Positions 8,394 through 17,485 of a DNA stretch of 64,000 nt are shown piece after piece. The DNA is from Nakamurella panacisegetis. GTDB lineage: Bacteria; Actinomycetota; Actinomycetes; Mycobacteriales; Nakamurellaceae. The notes beneath the pieces are model-generated. The model ran no database searches. It saw nothing but the letters and a program-made list of their open reading frames with translations, and was not told the DNA's origin. The stretch lies in NCBI RefSeq assembly GCF_900104535.1, contig NZ_LT629710.1, forward strand, positions 3,259,501 through 3,323,500. Direction: 5' to 3'. The first letter of the stretch is position 1. Each line of letters opens with the position of its first letter. The translations under genes and the position numbers were made by a program.

Positions 8394-9148
8394 CCGAGAC
8401 CGATGGTCCGGCGGCCCCGGAGACCCCGGCGTCCGGTCGGCACGAGCAGGCCCGGCCCGATCCGCACCGCCACCGGCGGCTGGCCCGGGTGCTGGTCGCC
8501 GTCCTGTGCGCTGCGCTGGGCTTCGCCGTCGTCGTCCAGGTCCGGCGCACCGCAGCCGGCGACACCCTGGTCTCGGCTCGGCCCGACGACCTGGTGCAGA
8601 TCCTGGACGGCCTGCAGCGCCGCGAAGACGACCTGAACAAGGAGATCGCCGACCTGCAGGCGACCCTGACCCGGTTGCGCAGCAGCGGCGCCTCATCGGC
8701 CGAGGCGTTGGCCGAGGCCGATCGGCAGGCGCAGGCGCTGGGCATCCTGACCGGCACCGTCGCCGCCGCCGGCCCCGGGGTGCGCATCACCATGAACGAT
8801 CCGGAGCATCAAATCCCGCCCGAGTTGCTGCTGGACGCCGTCGAAGAGCTGCGCAACGCGGGGGCCGAGGCGTACCAGGTCGGTCCGGTGCGGATCGGTG
8901 TGGATTCGTCGTTCGGCGGTTCGGCGGGTGCGGTCACCCTCGACGGCACAAAACTGACCGCCCCGTACACCCTGCTGGCCATCGGTGATCCGCCCACGCT
9001 GGCCGCGGCGCTGGCCATTCCCGGCGGTGTCCTGGACACCGTGCGCCGGGCCGGCGGGACCATGACGACCAGCCAGGCCCCGCAGATCACGATCAGCGCC
9101 TTGCGACCCGCCCGTACGCCCCTTTACGCTCGGGCCGCCGGAGGCTGA
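8390..9148 (+). CDS. DUF881 membrane protein (Rv1825-like)
   Basis: A 252-residue protein with one membrane segment at about residues 31-50 (LARVLVAVLCAALGFAVVVQ), a short coiled coil at about 67-100 (ILDGLQRREDDLNKEIADLQ) and an extracytoplasmic DUF881 domain (GPGVRITMNDPE, LLDAVEELRNAGAEAYQVG, YTLLAIGDPPTL). It is a paralogue of the DUF881 protein encoded at 7019-7942 but has a more regular coiled coil. The ATGA overlap with sbp implies coupled translation. Confidence 0.9.
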   Translation: MTETDGPAAPETPASGRHEQARPDPHRHRRLARVLVAVLCAALGFAVVVQVRRTAAGDTLVSARPDDLVQILDGLQRREDDLNKEIADLQATLTRLRSSGASSAEALAEADRQAQALGILTGTVAAAGPGVRITMNDPEHQIPPELLLDAVEELRNAGAEAYQVGPVRIGVDSSFGGSAGAVTLDGTKLTAPYTLLAIGDPPTLAAALAIPGGVLDTVRRAGGTMTTSQAPQITISALRPARTPLYARAAGG

Positions 9149-9213
9149 GGTATCGCTCCGCTGCGCCGGGCGCAACCCGTCGCTCCGCTCGCCCCAGTAC
9201 CCAACGAGAGGCC

Positions 9214-9606
9214 ATGACGCCAGTGATCCCGCAGGACTTGCACTACAGCTCGGACCATGAGTGGATCCGGAGCTCCGGAGAGGACACCGTCCGCATCGGC
9301 ATCACCGATTACGCGCAGAACTCTTTGGGCGACATCGTCTTCGTGCAGATGCCCGAGGCCGGGACGACGGTCAGCCCCGGGGATTCGGTCGGGGAGGTGG
9401 AATCCACCAAGTCGGTGTCCGACATCTTCGCGCCGGTCTCCGGAACCGTCATCGCCCGCAACGACGCGCTCGACTCGACGCCCGAACTGGTCAACGCCGA
9501 TCCGTACGGCGACGGCTGGATGATCGAGGTTCAGCTGTCCGATCCGGGTGAGATCTCCGAGTTGCTCGACGCATCGGCCTACGCCGACCTGATCGGCGAG
9601 GTCTGA
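9214..9606 (+). CDS. gcvH: Glycine cleavage system H protein
   Basis: A 130-residue lipoyl carrier of the glycine cleavage complex that shuttles the aminomethyl group between GcvP, GcvT and the dihydrolipoyl dehydrogenase. The lipoyl-lysine is K66 in VGEVESTKSVSDIF; LHYSSDHEWI at the start and GDGWMIEVQLSDP near the end are family landmarks. Length is normal. Its partner gcvP lies 5 kb downstream under a glycine riboswitch, while gcvT is not in the window. Here gcvH sits just before garA, the FHA protein that controls 2-oxoglutarate and glutamate metabolism, as in mycobacteria. Confidence 0.96.
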   Translation: MTPVIPQDLHYSSDHEWIRSSGEDTVRIGITDYAQNSLGDIVFVQMPEAGTTVSPGDSVGEVESTKSVSDIFAPVSGTVIARNDALDSTPELVNADPYGDGWMIEVQLSDPGEISELLDASAYADLIGEV

Positions 9607-9739
9607 CGGACCACCTGCGGGTAGGCCGTGATGTCGCGGCACGGTACGGTCGTGGTCAACTGGACATCGTGAGGCGGGGCACATCACCAACCGTTGCGGT
9701 GGAACAGCATCAACAAGCTTGCTGACGAAGGAGTGCCGA

Positions 9740-10195
9740 GTGACAAGCAGTGAGTCAGGTTTTCCCAGGCCTGCAGAACCCGCCGCTGACTCGACGACGA
9801 TCTTCTCCACGGGGTTGTTCGGCGGCGAGGCCGAGGTCAACGAAGAAGGTCTTGGCGGTCTCGAGGCGCTCTCGGCCGGATCGGCTCTGCTGGTTGTCAA
9901 GCGCGGCCCCAACGCCGGCTCCCGCTTCCAGCTGGACAAGGACGTGGTCAGCGCCGGGCGTCATCCGCAGAGCGACATCTTCCTGGACGACGTGACCGTG
10001 TCGCGTCGTCACGCGGAGTTCCGCCGCACCAGCCGTGGCTACGAGGTCTCCGACGTCGGCTCGCTCAACGGCACCTACGTGAACCGTGAACCGATCGAGT
10101 CCTCCACGCTCTCCAACGGCGACGAGGTGCAGATCGGCAAGTTCCGGTTGGTCTTCCTGACCGGGAACCAGCCGGTGGGCGAAGCCGGGTCATGA
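9740..10195 (+). CDS. garA: FHA-domain metabolic regulator GarA/OdhI
   Basis: A 151-residue cytoplasmic regulator. In mycobacteria and corynebacteria this protein, when unphosphorylated, binds and inhibits 2-oxoglutarate dehydrogenase and NAD-glutamate dehydrogenase; Ser/Thr kinases phosphorylate a Thr-Thr motif near the N-terminus, and the FHA domain then folds back on it. Here the motif is ADSTTIF with T19 and T20. The FHA domain covers about residues 60-130 (SAGRHPQSDIFLDD, VSRRHAEF, DVGSLNGTYVN). A TTG at 9719 is in frame, but the GTG at 9740 has AAGGAG six bases before it and is preferred. It overlaps the MerR gene (ATGA). Confidence 0.93.
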   Translation: MTSSESGFPRPAEPAADSTTIFSTGLFGGEAEVNEEGLGGLEALSAGSALLVVKRGPNAGSRFQLDKDVVSAGRHPQSDIFLDDVTVSRRHAEFRRTSRGYEVSDVGSLNGTYVNREPIESSTLSNGDEVQIGKFRLVFLTGNQPVGEAGS

Positions 10196-10917
10196 CGGCT
10201 GCCGGCCAACCCTGGACCGGCGTCGCCAGCATCGGTTCCGTGCTCGGTCGGCTGAAGGCCGAGTTTCCGGATGTGTCGATCTCCAAGATCCGGTTCCTGG
10301 AATCGGAAGGCCTGGTCACTCCGCACCGGACGCCGTCGGGCTACCGCCAGTTCTCGGCGGCCGATGTCGAACGGCTCCGTTACGTGCTGGCCGCCCAGCG
10401 GGATCACTACCTGCCGCTGAAGGTGATCAAGGAACATCTCGACGCGATCGACCGCGGGCTCGAGCCCGCCACCCCGAGCCCGCGGCTGCCCCGAGCGCTG
10501 GTCTCCACCCCCGGGCCGAGCGCGAACGATTTCGCGCCGGCGGCCGAGGTGCGGATGACCAGGGCCGAGTTGCTGGCCGAGTCGGGTCTGGAACCGGCCG
10601 ATCTCACCGAGCTCGAGCAGTTCGGGCTGCTGTCCGCCGGCACGGGCGGCTACTTCGATGCCGACGCCGCCCTGATCGCGACCACCGTGGGCGAGTTGCT
10701 GGCGGCCGGTCTGGAGCCTCGCCACCTGCGGCCGTTCCGGACCGCGGCCGAGCGTGAGTCGGCTCTGGTGGCGCAGCTGGTGTCGGCCCAGGCCCGGCAG
10801 AAGGACCCGGACGCGCGCGAGCGAGCGGGCGCCGCCGCGGCGTCGGTCGCGGCCACCGTGCTGCGGCTGCACGCTCTGCTGGTGAAGGCCGGCCTGCGCC
10901 GTGAACTGGGAATCTGA
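10192..10917 (+). CDS. MerR-type regulator next to garA (FtsR/Rv1828 type)
   Basis: A 241-residue MerR-like regulator. The N-terminal winged helix covers about residues 12-85 (SIGSVLGRLKAEFPDVSISK, FLESEGLVTPHRTPSGYRQF) and lacks the usual metal-binding cysteines; the C-terminal half is helical and acts as a dimer/effector region. The gene immediately after garA/odhI is FtsR in Corynebacterium (an activator of ftsZ) and Rv1828 in M. tuberculosis, so orthology by position is likely. Translationally coupled to garA by ATGA. Confidence 0.88.
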   Translation: MTAAGQPWTGVASIGSVLGRLKAEFPDVSISKIRFLESEGLVTPHRTPSGYRQFSAADVERLRYVLAAQRDHYLPLKVIKEHLDAIDRGLEPATPSPRLPRALVSTPGPSANDFAPAAEVRMTRAELLAESGLEPADLTELEQFGLLSAGTGGYFDADAALIATTVGELLAAGLEPRHLRPFRTAAERESALVAQLVSAQARQKDPDARERAGAAAASVAATVLRLHALLVKAGLRRELGI

Positions 10918-11045
10918 CTTCCTCGGTCAGGTACATCTGCCCGGCCCAGCGGTGTCCGTGTAGCGTTCAAGCTGAAGGTTTTCCAGCGCTGTCGGGCGCT
11001 GGCCGAGGAACGCTCGGCGAATGGGCAATAGGAAGGCACACCGAG

Positions 11046-11567
11046 ATGATCGAGATGCGCATCGTCGGCGTCCACGTCGAGATGCCGAATTCGCAGCCGA
11101 TTCTGATGCTGACCGAAGTGGGCGGTCCCCGGTCCCTGCCCATCATGATCGGGAGCGTGGAGGCGACCGCGATCGCGATGCACCTGCAGGGTGTGCGGCC
11201 GGCCCGTCCGTTGACCCATGATCTGCTCGGCAACGTGATCACCGCCCTCGGCCGCAAGGTGGAGCAGGTGCGCGTGGTCGATTTCCGTGAAGGCACCTAC
11301 TTCGGTGAACTGGCCTTCGACGACGGGACCACCGTCTCGGCCCGCCCGTCCGACGCGGTGGCTCTGGCCGTTCGGGCCGGCATACCGGTGTTCGTCGACG
11401 ACGCGGTGCTGGCCGAGGCCGGGATCGTCATCCCCGAGGAGTCGGAGGACGACGTGGACGAAGCATTGCTGGCCGACGAGGCCGAACCCGAGAACGCGGA
11501 GGACGAGGTCGAGCGGTTCCGGGAGTTCCTCGACTCGGTCTCCCCGGAGGATTTCGACAAGTCCTGA
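11046..11567 (+). CDS. Bifunctional nuclease (BFN, DUF151) family protein
   Basis: A 173-residue protein of the BFN/DUF151 family, corresponding to Rv1829. The domain runs over about residues 1-130 with EMRIVGVHVEMPNSQPILML, the GSVEATAIAMHLQGVRPARPLTHDLL motif region and a SARPSDAVALAVRAGIPVFV stretch. The tail (about 130-173) is very acidic. Plant members show DNase and RNase activity, but activity of bacterial members is little tested. It lies between the two MerR-type genes, in the same direction. Confidence 0.88.
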   Translation: MIEMRIVGVHVEMPNSQPILMLTEVGGPRSLPIMIGSVEATAIAMHLQGVRPARPLTHDLLGNVITALGRKVEQVRVVDFREGTYFGELAFDDGTTVSARPSDAVALAVRAGIPVFVDDAVLAEAGIVIPEESEDDVDEALLADEAEPENAEDEVERFREFLDSVSPEDFDKS

Positions 11568-11578
11568 GTCGGCCGTTG

Positions 11579-11603
11579 CTCTAACCCTGAAGTTAAGGTT
11601 GAG
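11579..11603. promoter_or_regulatory. Imperfect palindrome before the second MerR gene
   Basis: An inverted repeat with arms CTCTAACC and GGTT-GAG separated by about 10 A/T-rich bases (CTGAAGTTAA), in the gap between the BFN gene and the second MerR-type gene. MerR proteins bind such 19-25 base dyads, often upstream of their own gene, so autoregulation is plausible. It is the only A/T-rich dyad in this 225-base gap. Confidence 0.45.
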
Positions 11604-11792
11604 GACACGCCGGGACGAACGTTGACCATCGTGTCCCTCGGGCCTACGGTCAGGACAAGTCACGCGCATGTGATTCGGGCCCGCCAGATGCGGCCCGGAA
11701 CGGACGGGTCCAGGTCAAGCTGGGTGCCGGCAGGCGCGGTGCGGTGTCATCACCTAGATTTCAGGGTCGACAAGACCAGTAAGGGCGGCGTT

Positions 11793-12335
11793 ATGCGCGA
11801 GAGCGAACAAGGCGCGCTCTTCCCCGACGAGTCGGTCCCCGACGAGTACGTCGGCTATCGGGGCACCACGGCGTGCCAGGCCGCCGGGATCACCTATCGG
11901 CAGCTCGACTACTGGGCCCGGACCGGCCTGGTCGTGCCGACCGTGCGCGACGCCATCGGCTCGGGCACGCAGCGCCTCTACTCGTTCACCGACATCCTGG
12001 TGCTCAAGGTGGTCAAGCGACTCCTGGACACCGGGGTCTCGCTGCAGAACATCCGGGTCGCGGTGGAGCACCTGCGGAATCGCGGCATCGAGGATCTGGC
12101 CGGGATCACCCTGTTCTCCGATGGTGCCACCGTCTACGAGTGCACGTCGCCCGAAGAGATCGTCGACCTGCTCCAGGGTGGCCAGGGCGTCTTCGGCATC
12201 GCCGTCGGGGGCGCCATGCGTGACGTCACCGGCACCCTGGCCGAGTTCCCGGCCGAGCGGGTCGACGGCGATCGGGTGGTACCGGTCGCGCACGACGAGC
12301 TCTCCCGCCGGCGTCGGGCCCGCACCGCCGGCTGA
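11793..12335 (+). CDS. MerR-type regulator (Rv1830/ResR-like)
   Basis: A 180-residue MerR-type protein. The winged helix begins at about residue 24 (YRGTTACQAAGITYRQLDYW, RTGLVVPTVRDAIGSGTQRL) and is followed by LVLKVVKRLLDTGVSLQNIR; the C-terminal part contains ITLFSDGATVYECTSPEEIV and a glycine-rich patch. The layout and position after the BFN gene match M. tuberculosis Rv1830 (ResR/McdR), linked to growth and division control. The frame is open further upstream, but ATG 11793 gives the standard N-terminus with the conserved acidic start (RESEQGALFPDES). A strong terminator closes the unit. Confidence 0.88.
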   Translation: MRESEQGALFPDESVPDEYVGYRGTTACQAAGITYRQLDYWARTGLVVPTVRDAIGSGTQRLYSFTDILVLKVVKRLLDTGVSLQNIRVAVEHLRNRGIEDLAGITLFSDGATVYECTSPEEIVDLLQGGQGVFGIAVGGAMRDVTGTLAEFPAERVDGDRVVPVAHDELSRRRRARTAG

Positions 12336-12368
12336 CCTGGTCGCCGTCCCCCTCGTTGTTCTTCCCCA

Positions 12369-12401
12369 CCCCCCGGTGCCATCGGCGCCGGGGGGTTTCT
12401 T
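12369..12401 (+). terminator. Rho-independent terminator after the MerR gene
   Basis: A 12-base stem (CCCCCCGGTGCC with its complement, one G-T pair) closes on an ATC loop and is followed by TTTCTT. It ends the transcript from the garA-MerR block before the MarR unit. Confidence 0.85.
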
Positions 12402-12434
12402 GTCGTGACCAGATTGTCGGGTGATGGTGAGGAA

Positions 12435-12461
12435 GCCTAATGAGGCTGCCTAGTAATGAGG
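12435..12461. promoter_or_regulatory. Likely MarR operator
   Basis: Two direct copies of GCCTA..ATGAGG (12435-12445 and 12448-12461), each also a partial palindrome, end 12 bases before the GTG start of the MarR-type gene. The second copy overlaps the only A/T-rich segment where a -10 box can lie (TAGTAAT, TAGACT). This is the expected place for autorepression. Confidence 0.6.
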
Positions 12462-12473
12462 TAGACTAACGAC

Positions 12474-12935
12474 GTGACCACGATCGAACAGCCGGAGACC
12501 GGAGTGCCCCCGGAAATCTCGATGGATGCGATCTCCGCGTTGCGCGGGGCGATCCTGATCCTGTCCCGACGCCTGCGTCACCAGCAGGCGGGTGACGAGC
12601 TGTCTCCGTCCGAATCCGCCGTGTTGGCCCGGATCGGCCGGTCCGGTCCGATGACGCCGGGCCAGCTGGCCCGCTGCGAACACGTCCAACCCCCTTCCAT
12701 GACCAGGATCATCGAGCGGCTGGAGACCCGCGGGTACCTGCGTCGCGAGCCGGACCCGGCCGATCGCCGCCAGATCCTGGTCTCGCGGACGCCGGCCGGC
12801 GACGAGTTCGCCGCCCAGTCCCGCGCGGTCCGCACCGCCTGGCTCAGTCGTCAGGTCGGCAAGCTCGACCTCGACCAGCAGCGCGCCCTGGCCGCCGCCG
12901 CCTCCGCCCTGACCGCTCTGGCGGACCAGGAATGA
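12474..12935 (+). CDS. MarR family transcriptional regulator
   Basis: A 153-residue winged-helix regulator of the MarR family, normally a dimer that leaves DNA on binding a phenolic or drug-like ligand. The recognition region is LSPSESAVLARIGRSGPMTP, then LARCEHVQPPSMTRIIERLE and the wing GYLRREPDPADRRQILVS, about residues 42-105. The GTG at 12474 sits just after a repeated operator-like sequence. Its stop overlaps the start of an MFS gene (ATGA), so it most likely represses its own operon, including the transporter. Confidence 0.92.
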   Translation: MTTIEQPETGVPPEISMDAISALRGAILILSRRLRHQQAGDELSPSESAVLARIGRSGPMTPGQLARCEHVQPPSMTRIIERLETRGYLRREPDPADRRQILVSRTPAGDEFAAQSRAVRTAWLSRQVGKLDLDQQRALAAAASALTALADQE

Positions 12936-14242
12936 GCGACCGGGCGGACAGCACCAACACATCGGTCGCAACTCCGGTGAGGGTCGCGACGTTCGCCGCC
13001 CTGCGTGTCCGGAACTACCGGCTCTTCTTCTCCGGTCAGGTCGTCTCCAACACCGGGACCTGGATGCAACGCATCGCCCAGGACTGGCTGGTGCTGCAGA
13101 TCACCGACTCGCCGCTCGCGGTCGGCGTCACCACCGCGCTGCAGTTCCTTCCGATGCTGCTGCTCGGGCTGTGGGGCGGACTGATCGCGGACCGCTACCC
13201 GAAGCGCCGGCTGCTGCTGATCACCCAGACCAGCATGGGGCTACTCGCCGCCGTGCTGGCCATCCTGACGCTGACCGGCCACGTCCACGTCTGGCACGTC
13301 TACCTGATCGCGCTCGGCCTCGGGCTGGCCACCGTCGTCGACAACCCGGCCCGCCAGACGTTCGTCAACGAGATGGTGCCGCACGACCTGGTCCGCAACG
13401 CGGTCAGCCTGAACTCCGGCAACTTCCAGCTGGCCCGGATGCTGGGCCCGGCCGTCGCCGGTGTGGTGATCAGCCTGGTCGGGTCCGGCTGGGCCTTCGC
13501 GATCAACGCCGTCACCTACCTGGCCGTCCTGGCCGGGTTGATGCTGATGCGCACCTCGGAGCTGCAGAAGATGCCCCGCCCGAAGCGTGGTCCGGGCCAG
13601 ATCCGGGAGGGCCTGCGCTACGTCCGCCACCAGCCCCAGCTGCTGTGGACCATCGTGCTGGTCTTCTTCGTCGGCACGTTCGGCTACAACTTCGCCATCA
13701 TCCTGTCGGCCTACACCAAGGACATCTTCCGGTCCGGTGCCGATCTCTACGGCCTGCTCAACACGGCCATGGCGGCCGGTTCGGTGGTCGGCGCCCTGCT
13801 GGCCGCGCGCCGGACAACGGGGCGGATGAGCCTGCTGTTCTTCATGTCCGGTGCATTCAGCCTGATGCTGGTGGTGCTGGGCGTCACGCCCTGGTTGTGG
13901 ATCTTCGTCGGCCTCCTGGTGCTCACCGGCCTGTTCTCGGTCAGCTTCAACACGCTGGCCAACTCCACCGTGCAGCTGCGCACCGATCCGGCCCTCCGAG
14001 GCCGGGTGATGAGTCTGTACATGCTGGTGTTCATGGGTGGGACACCCCTCGGTTCGTTGATCGTCGGGTGGATCACCGAACGGTGGGGTGCTCCGCTGGC
14101 CCTGGTGTTGTCCGGAGCGATCTGCATACTCGCGTCTGTGGGATGCGCGGTGATCGCGGCCCGAAGCACCGGCGTCAGCCTCAAGGTCGACCTGCACAAG
14201 GGTGCCGATCATCACGTCACCCTCGTCTCCGGCGCGGCCTGA
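12932..14242 (+). CDS. MFS transporter (DHA3/EntS-like efflux)
   Basis: A 436-residue major facilitator protein with about 12 hydrophobic segments. The opening FAALRVRNYRLFFSGQVVSN and the loop GLIADRYPKRRLLL (the conserved G-x3-DR-x-G/P-R-R motif between helices 2 and 3) are typical of the DHA3 group that exports drugs or siderophores. It is translationally coupled to the MarR-type regulator (ATGA), so export of the regulator's ligand is the simplest reading. The substrate is unknown. Confidence 0.92.
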   Translation: MSDRADSTNTSVATPVRVATFAALRVRNYRLFFSGQVVSNTGTWMQRIAQDWLVLQITDSPLAVGVTTALQFLPMLLLGLWGGLIADRYPKRRLLLITQTSMGLLAAVLAILTLTGHVHVWHVYLIALGLGLATVVDNPARQTFVNEMVPHDLVRNAVSLNSGNFQLARMLGPAVAGVVISLVGSGWAFAINAVTYLAVLAGLMLMRTSELQKMPRPKRGPGQIREGLRYVRHQPQLLWTIVLVFFVGTFGYNFAIILSAYTKDIFRSGADLYGLLNTAMAAGSVVGALLAARRTTGRMSLLFFMSGAFSLMLVVLGVTPWLWIFVGLLVLTGLFSVSFNTLANSTVQLRTDPALRGRVMSLYMLVFMGGTPLGSLIVGWITERWGAPLALVLSGAICILASVGCAVIAARSTGVSLKVDLHKGADHHVTLVSGAA

Positions 14243-14295
14243 GGCCATCTTCGCGCGGTGCGCTCGCTGGTAGCGTGGAGGCGTCGACGACCCCC

Positions 14296-14490
14296 CGCGG
14301 GAGAGTCCGGACCAGCACCGACCCGGACGCCGAAGGAGCAAATCTCCCCGCCAAACTCTCAGGCCGCACGAACCGCGAGGGAAAGACACCTCTGGAAAGA
14401 GGGACGCCGGTTCGGTGTCCCCGCCGAAGGGGCAAGCTCGCGGTGACGCGCAGTGGAAGCTCTCAGGTACCGATGACAGAGGGGGAGAGC
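14296..14490 (+). ncRNA. Tandem glycine riboswitch (gcvT motif)
   Basis: Two glycine aptamers lie in series before gcvP. Aptamer 1 (about 14296-14386) has GGGAGAG, the core GCCGAAGGAGCAA and AAACTCTCAGG. Aptamer 2 (about 14387-14490) begins CACCTCTGGAAAGAGGG, then GCCGAAGGGGCAA, GCTCTCAGG and the closing GATGACAGAGGGGGAG. These are the diagnostic elements of the family. Tandem glycine switches of glycine cleavage genes usually turn expression on when glycine is abundant. The 100 bases after aptamer 2 hold no clear U-tract terminator, so control of translation or Rho-dependent termination is possible. Confidence 0.95.
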
Positions 14491-14590
14491 AGCGGTCGCC
14501 TACGCTCGTCACGGGCCATGGCACCGGCGCTTGTCCCCGTAGTCCCGTCAACGGCACGCTCGGCTCCGCCGGCGCAGAAACAGGTCATCC

Positions 14591-17485
14591 ATGAGCCCGA
14601 TCGATCATTCCCGCCCGGCGCACTCCAACTTCGCTGATCCCTCGCCGTTGGACCCGGAGAATTTCGCCGATCGCCACATCGGGATCGACGTGCCCGGCCT
14701 GGCCGCGATCCTGCACGCCCTCGACCAGCCCAGTCTGGACGCGCTGGAACACGCCGTGGTGCCCAAGGCCATCCGGTTCGGCCGCGCCCTCGACCTCCCG
14801 GCTCCGGCCACCGAGACCCAGACGCTGGCCGAGCTGCGGGGGTTCGCGGCCCGGAACAACCCGCTGGTCCAGATGATCGGCATGGGCTACCACGACACCA
14901 TCACCCCGGGGGTGATCAAGCGGAACGTGCTGGAGAACCCGGCCTGGTACACGGCCTACACGCCCTATCAGCCGGAGATCTCCCAGGGCCGGCTCGAGGC
15001 GTTGCTCAACTTCCAGACGGCCGTCTCCGACCTCACTGGTCTGGACATCGCCAACGCCTCCATGCTCGACGAGGCGACCGCGGCGGCCGAGGCCATGACG
15101 CTGATGCGGCGGACGGCCAAGTCCAAGTCCAACCGGTTCGTCGTCGACGCCGACACGCTGCCCCAGACGATCGCCGTCATCCGGACCCGGGCCGAACCGC
15201 TGGGCATCGAGGTGCTGGTGACGGATCTGTACGGCGCCGACGCCGGACTGCCGATCGGTGACTTCTTCGGCCTGCTCCTGTCCTACCCGGGGTCCTCGGG
15301 CGCCGTCCGCGACCAGGAGTCGCTGATCGCCGAGGCGCACAGCCGCGAGGCCAAGGTGACGGTCGCGGCCGACCTGCTGGCCCTGACCCTGCTGCGCGCA
15401 CCGGGAGAGATCGGGGCCGACGTCGCGGTCGGTTCGACCCAGCGATTCGGTGTCCCGCTCGGTTTCGGCGGGCCGCACGCCGGATACATGGCCGTCCGCA
15501 CCGATGTGCAGCGCCAGCTTCCCGGCCGGTTGGTCGGCGTCTCCCACGACGCCGCCGGGAACCCCGCCTACCGGTTGGCCCTGCAGACCCGGGAGCAGCA
15601 CATCCGCCGGGAGAAGGCCACGTCCAACATCTGCACCGCCCAGGTGCTGCTGGCCGTGATGGCCTCGATGTACACCGTGTACCACGGTCCCGAGGGGCTG
15701 CGCCGGATCGCGCAGAAGATCCACACCCAGGCCCGGACGCTGGCCAAGGCGCTGGTCGACGGCGGGATCACGGTCGAGCACGCCGTCTTCTTCGACACCG
15801 TCCGGGCGCTGGTGCCCGGCCGCGCGGCGCGGGTCGTGGCGGCCGCTCGGGAGGCCGGCATCAACCTCTGGGCCGACGGCGACGACGCCGTCCAGGTGAG
15901 CGTCTCGGAGAAGACCAGCGCCGCACACCTGGATGCCGTCGCCGCCGCCTTCGGTGTGCGGCACGATCCGTCGCCGGTGGTCGTCGGCATCAGTGCGCCG
16001 CTGGCCCGGACCACGCCGTTCCTGCTGCACCCGGTGTTCCACGAGCACCGTAGCGAAACCGCGATGCTGCGCTACCTGCGGCGGCTCTCGGACATGGACC
16101 TGGCGCTGGATCGCAGCATGATCCCGCTCGGTTCCTGCACGATGAAGCTCAACGCCACGACCGAGATGGAGGCGGTGACCTGGCCGGAATTCGCCGGGCT
16201 GCACCCGTTCGCGCCGGTGGAGGACGCGGCCGGGCTGTTGGAGCTGATCGATCAGCTGGAGCGCTGGCTGGTCGAGATCACCGGTTACGCCGCGATCTCC
16301 TTGCAGCCCAACGCCGGTTCGCAGGGCGAGCTGGCCGGACTGCTGGCGATCCGGGCCTACCACCGCTCCCGCGGTGACGACCACCGCACCGTGTGCCTGA
16401 TCCCGGCGTCCGCCCACGGCACCAACGCCGCGTCGGCCGTCATGGCTGGCATGAAGGTGGTGGTGGTCGGCACCGACACCGGCGGCAACATCGACATGGC
16501 CGACCTGTCGGCGAAGGTGGAGCTGCACGGGAAGGACCTGGCCGCGATCATGGTCACCTACCCGTCGACCCACGGCGTCTTCGAGGACACGATCACCGAG
16601 CTGGCGGCTCTGGTGCATGCGGCCGGCGGCCAGGTCTACGTGGACGGAGCCAACCTCAACGCCCTGGTCGGACTGGCCCGCCCCGGCGAGTTCGGCGGCG
16701 ACGTCTCACACCTGAACCTGCACAAGACGTTCTGTATCCCCCACGGTGGCGGCGGCCCCGGGGTCGGTCCGGTCGCGGTGGCCGCGCACCTGGCGCCGTT
16801 CCTGCCGTCCCACTCGCTGGGTCTGGACGGCCCGGGCACCTTCGGGTCCGTCGGTGCCATCTCGGCCGCGCCCTGGGGGTCGGCGTCGATCCTGCCGATC
16901 TCGTGGGCCTACATCCGGATGATGGGCGCGACGGGGCTGCGGCGGGCCACCCTGACCGCGATCGCCTCGGCGAACTACATCGCCCGTCGGCTGGACGAGC
17001 ACTTCCCGGTCCTGTACACCGACGCCGGCGGGTTCGTCGCCCACGAGTGCATCCTGGACCTTCGGCCGATGACCGCGGCGACCGGTGTCACGGTTGACGA
17101 CGTGGCGAAGCGCCTGGCGGACTACGGGTTTCACGCGCCGACGATGTCGTTCCCGGTGGCCGGCACGCTGATGGTGGAGCCGACCGAGAGCGAGGACCTG
17201 GCCGAGATCAACCGGTTCTGCGAAGCGATGATCGCCATCAAGGGCGAGATCGACCAGGTCGGGGCGGGCGTCTGGCCGGTCACCGACAATCCGCTCCGTG
17301 GTGCCCCGCACACCGCCGAGTCCCTGGTGGGGGAGTGGACCCACCCGTACTCCCGCGCCGAGGCGGTCTTCCCGCCCGGGGTGGTCGCCGCGCGTAAGTA
17401 CTTCCCGGCCGTGGCCCGGATCGACGGTGCGTTCGGTGACCGGAACTTGGTCTGCTCCTGCCCGCCGGTGGAGGCGTACGCGTAG
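14591..17485 (+). CDS. gcvP: Glycine dehydrogenase (decarboxylating), P protein
   Basis: A 964-residue single-chain P protein of the glycine cleavage system. PLP-dependent, it decarboxylates glycine and passes the aminomethyl group to lipoyl-GcvH. The pyridoxal lysine is K712 in [17 protein letters not shown]; the N-terminal FADRHIGID and the [17 protein letters not shown] motif are family landmarks. Length is standard. It is preceded by a tandem glycine riboswitch and stands alone, with gcvH 5 kb upstream. Its last five codons (EAYA and the TAG stop) are the first bases of a 63-base tandem repeat that continues downstream. Confidence 0.97.
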   Translation: MSPIDHSRPAHSNFADPSPLDPENFADRHIGIDVPGLAAILHALDQPSLDALEHAVVPKAIRFGRALDLPAPATETQTLAELRGFAARNNPLVQMIGMGYHDTITPGVIKRNVLENPAWYTAYTPYQPEISQGRLEALLNFQTAVSDLTGLDIANASMLDEATAAAEAMTLMRRTAKSKSNRFVVDADTLPQTIAVIRTRAEPLGIEVLVTDLYGADAGLPIGDFFGLLLSYPGSSGAVRDQESLIAEAHSREAKVTVAADLLALTLLRAPGEIGADVAVGSTQRFGVPLGFGGPHAGYMAVRTDVQRQLPGRLVGVSHDAAGNPAYRLALQTREQHIRREKATSNICTAQVLLAVMASMYTVYHGPEGLRRIAQKIHTQARTLAKALVDGGITVEHAVFFDTVRALVPGRAARVVAAAREAGINLWADGDDAVQVSVSEKTSAAHLDAVAAAFGVRHDPSPVVVGISAPLARTTPFLLHPVFHEHRSETAMLRYLRRLSDMDLALDRSMIPLGSCTMKLNATTEMEAVTWPEFAGLHPFAPVEDAAGLLELIDQLERWLVEITGYAAISLQPNAGSQGELAGLLAIRAYHRSRGDDHRTVCLIPASAHGTNAASAVMAGMKVVVVGTDTGGNIDMADLSAKVELHGKDLAAIMVTYPSTHGVFEDTITELAALVHAAGGQVYVDGANLNALVGLARPGEFGGDVSHLNLHKTFCIPHGGGGPGVGPVAVAAHLAPFLPSHSLGLDGPGTFGSVGAISAAPWGSASILPISWAYIRMMGATGLRRATLTAIASANYIARRLDEHFPVLYTDAGGFVAHECILDLRPMTAATGVTVDDVAKRLADYGFHAPTMSFPVAGTLMVEPTESEDLAEINRFCEAMIAIKGEIDQVGAGVWPVTDNPLRGAPHTAESLVGEWTHPYSRAEAVFPPGVVAARKYFPAVARIDGAFGDRNLVCSCPPVEAYA

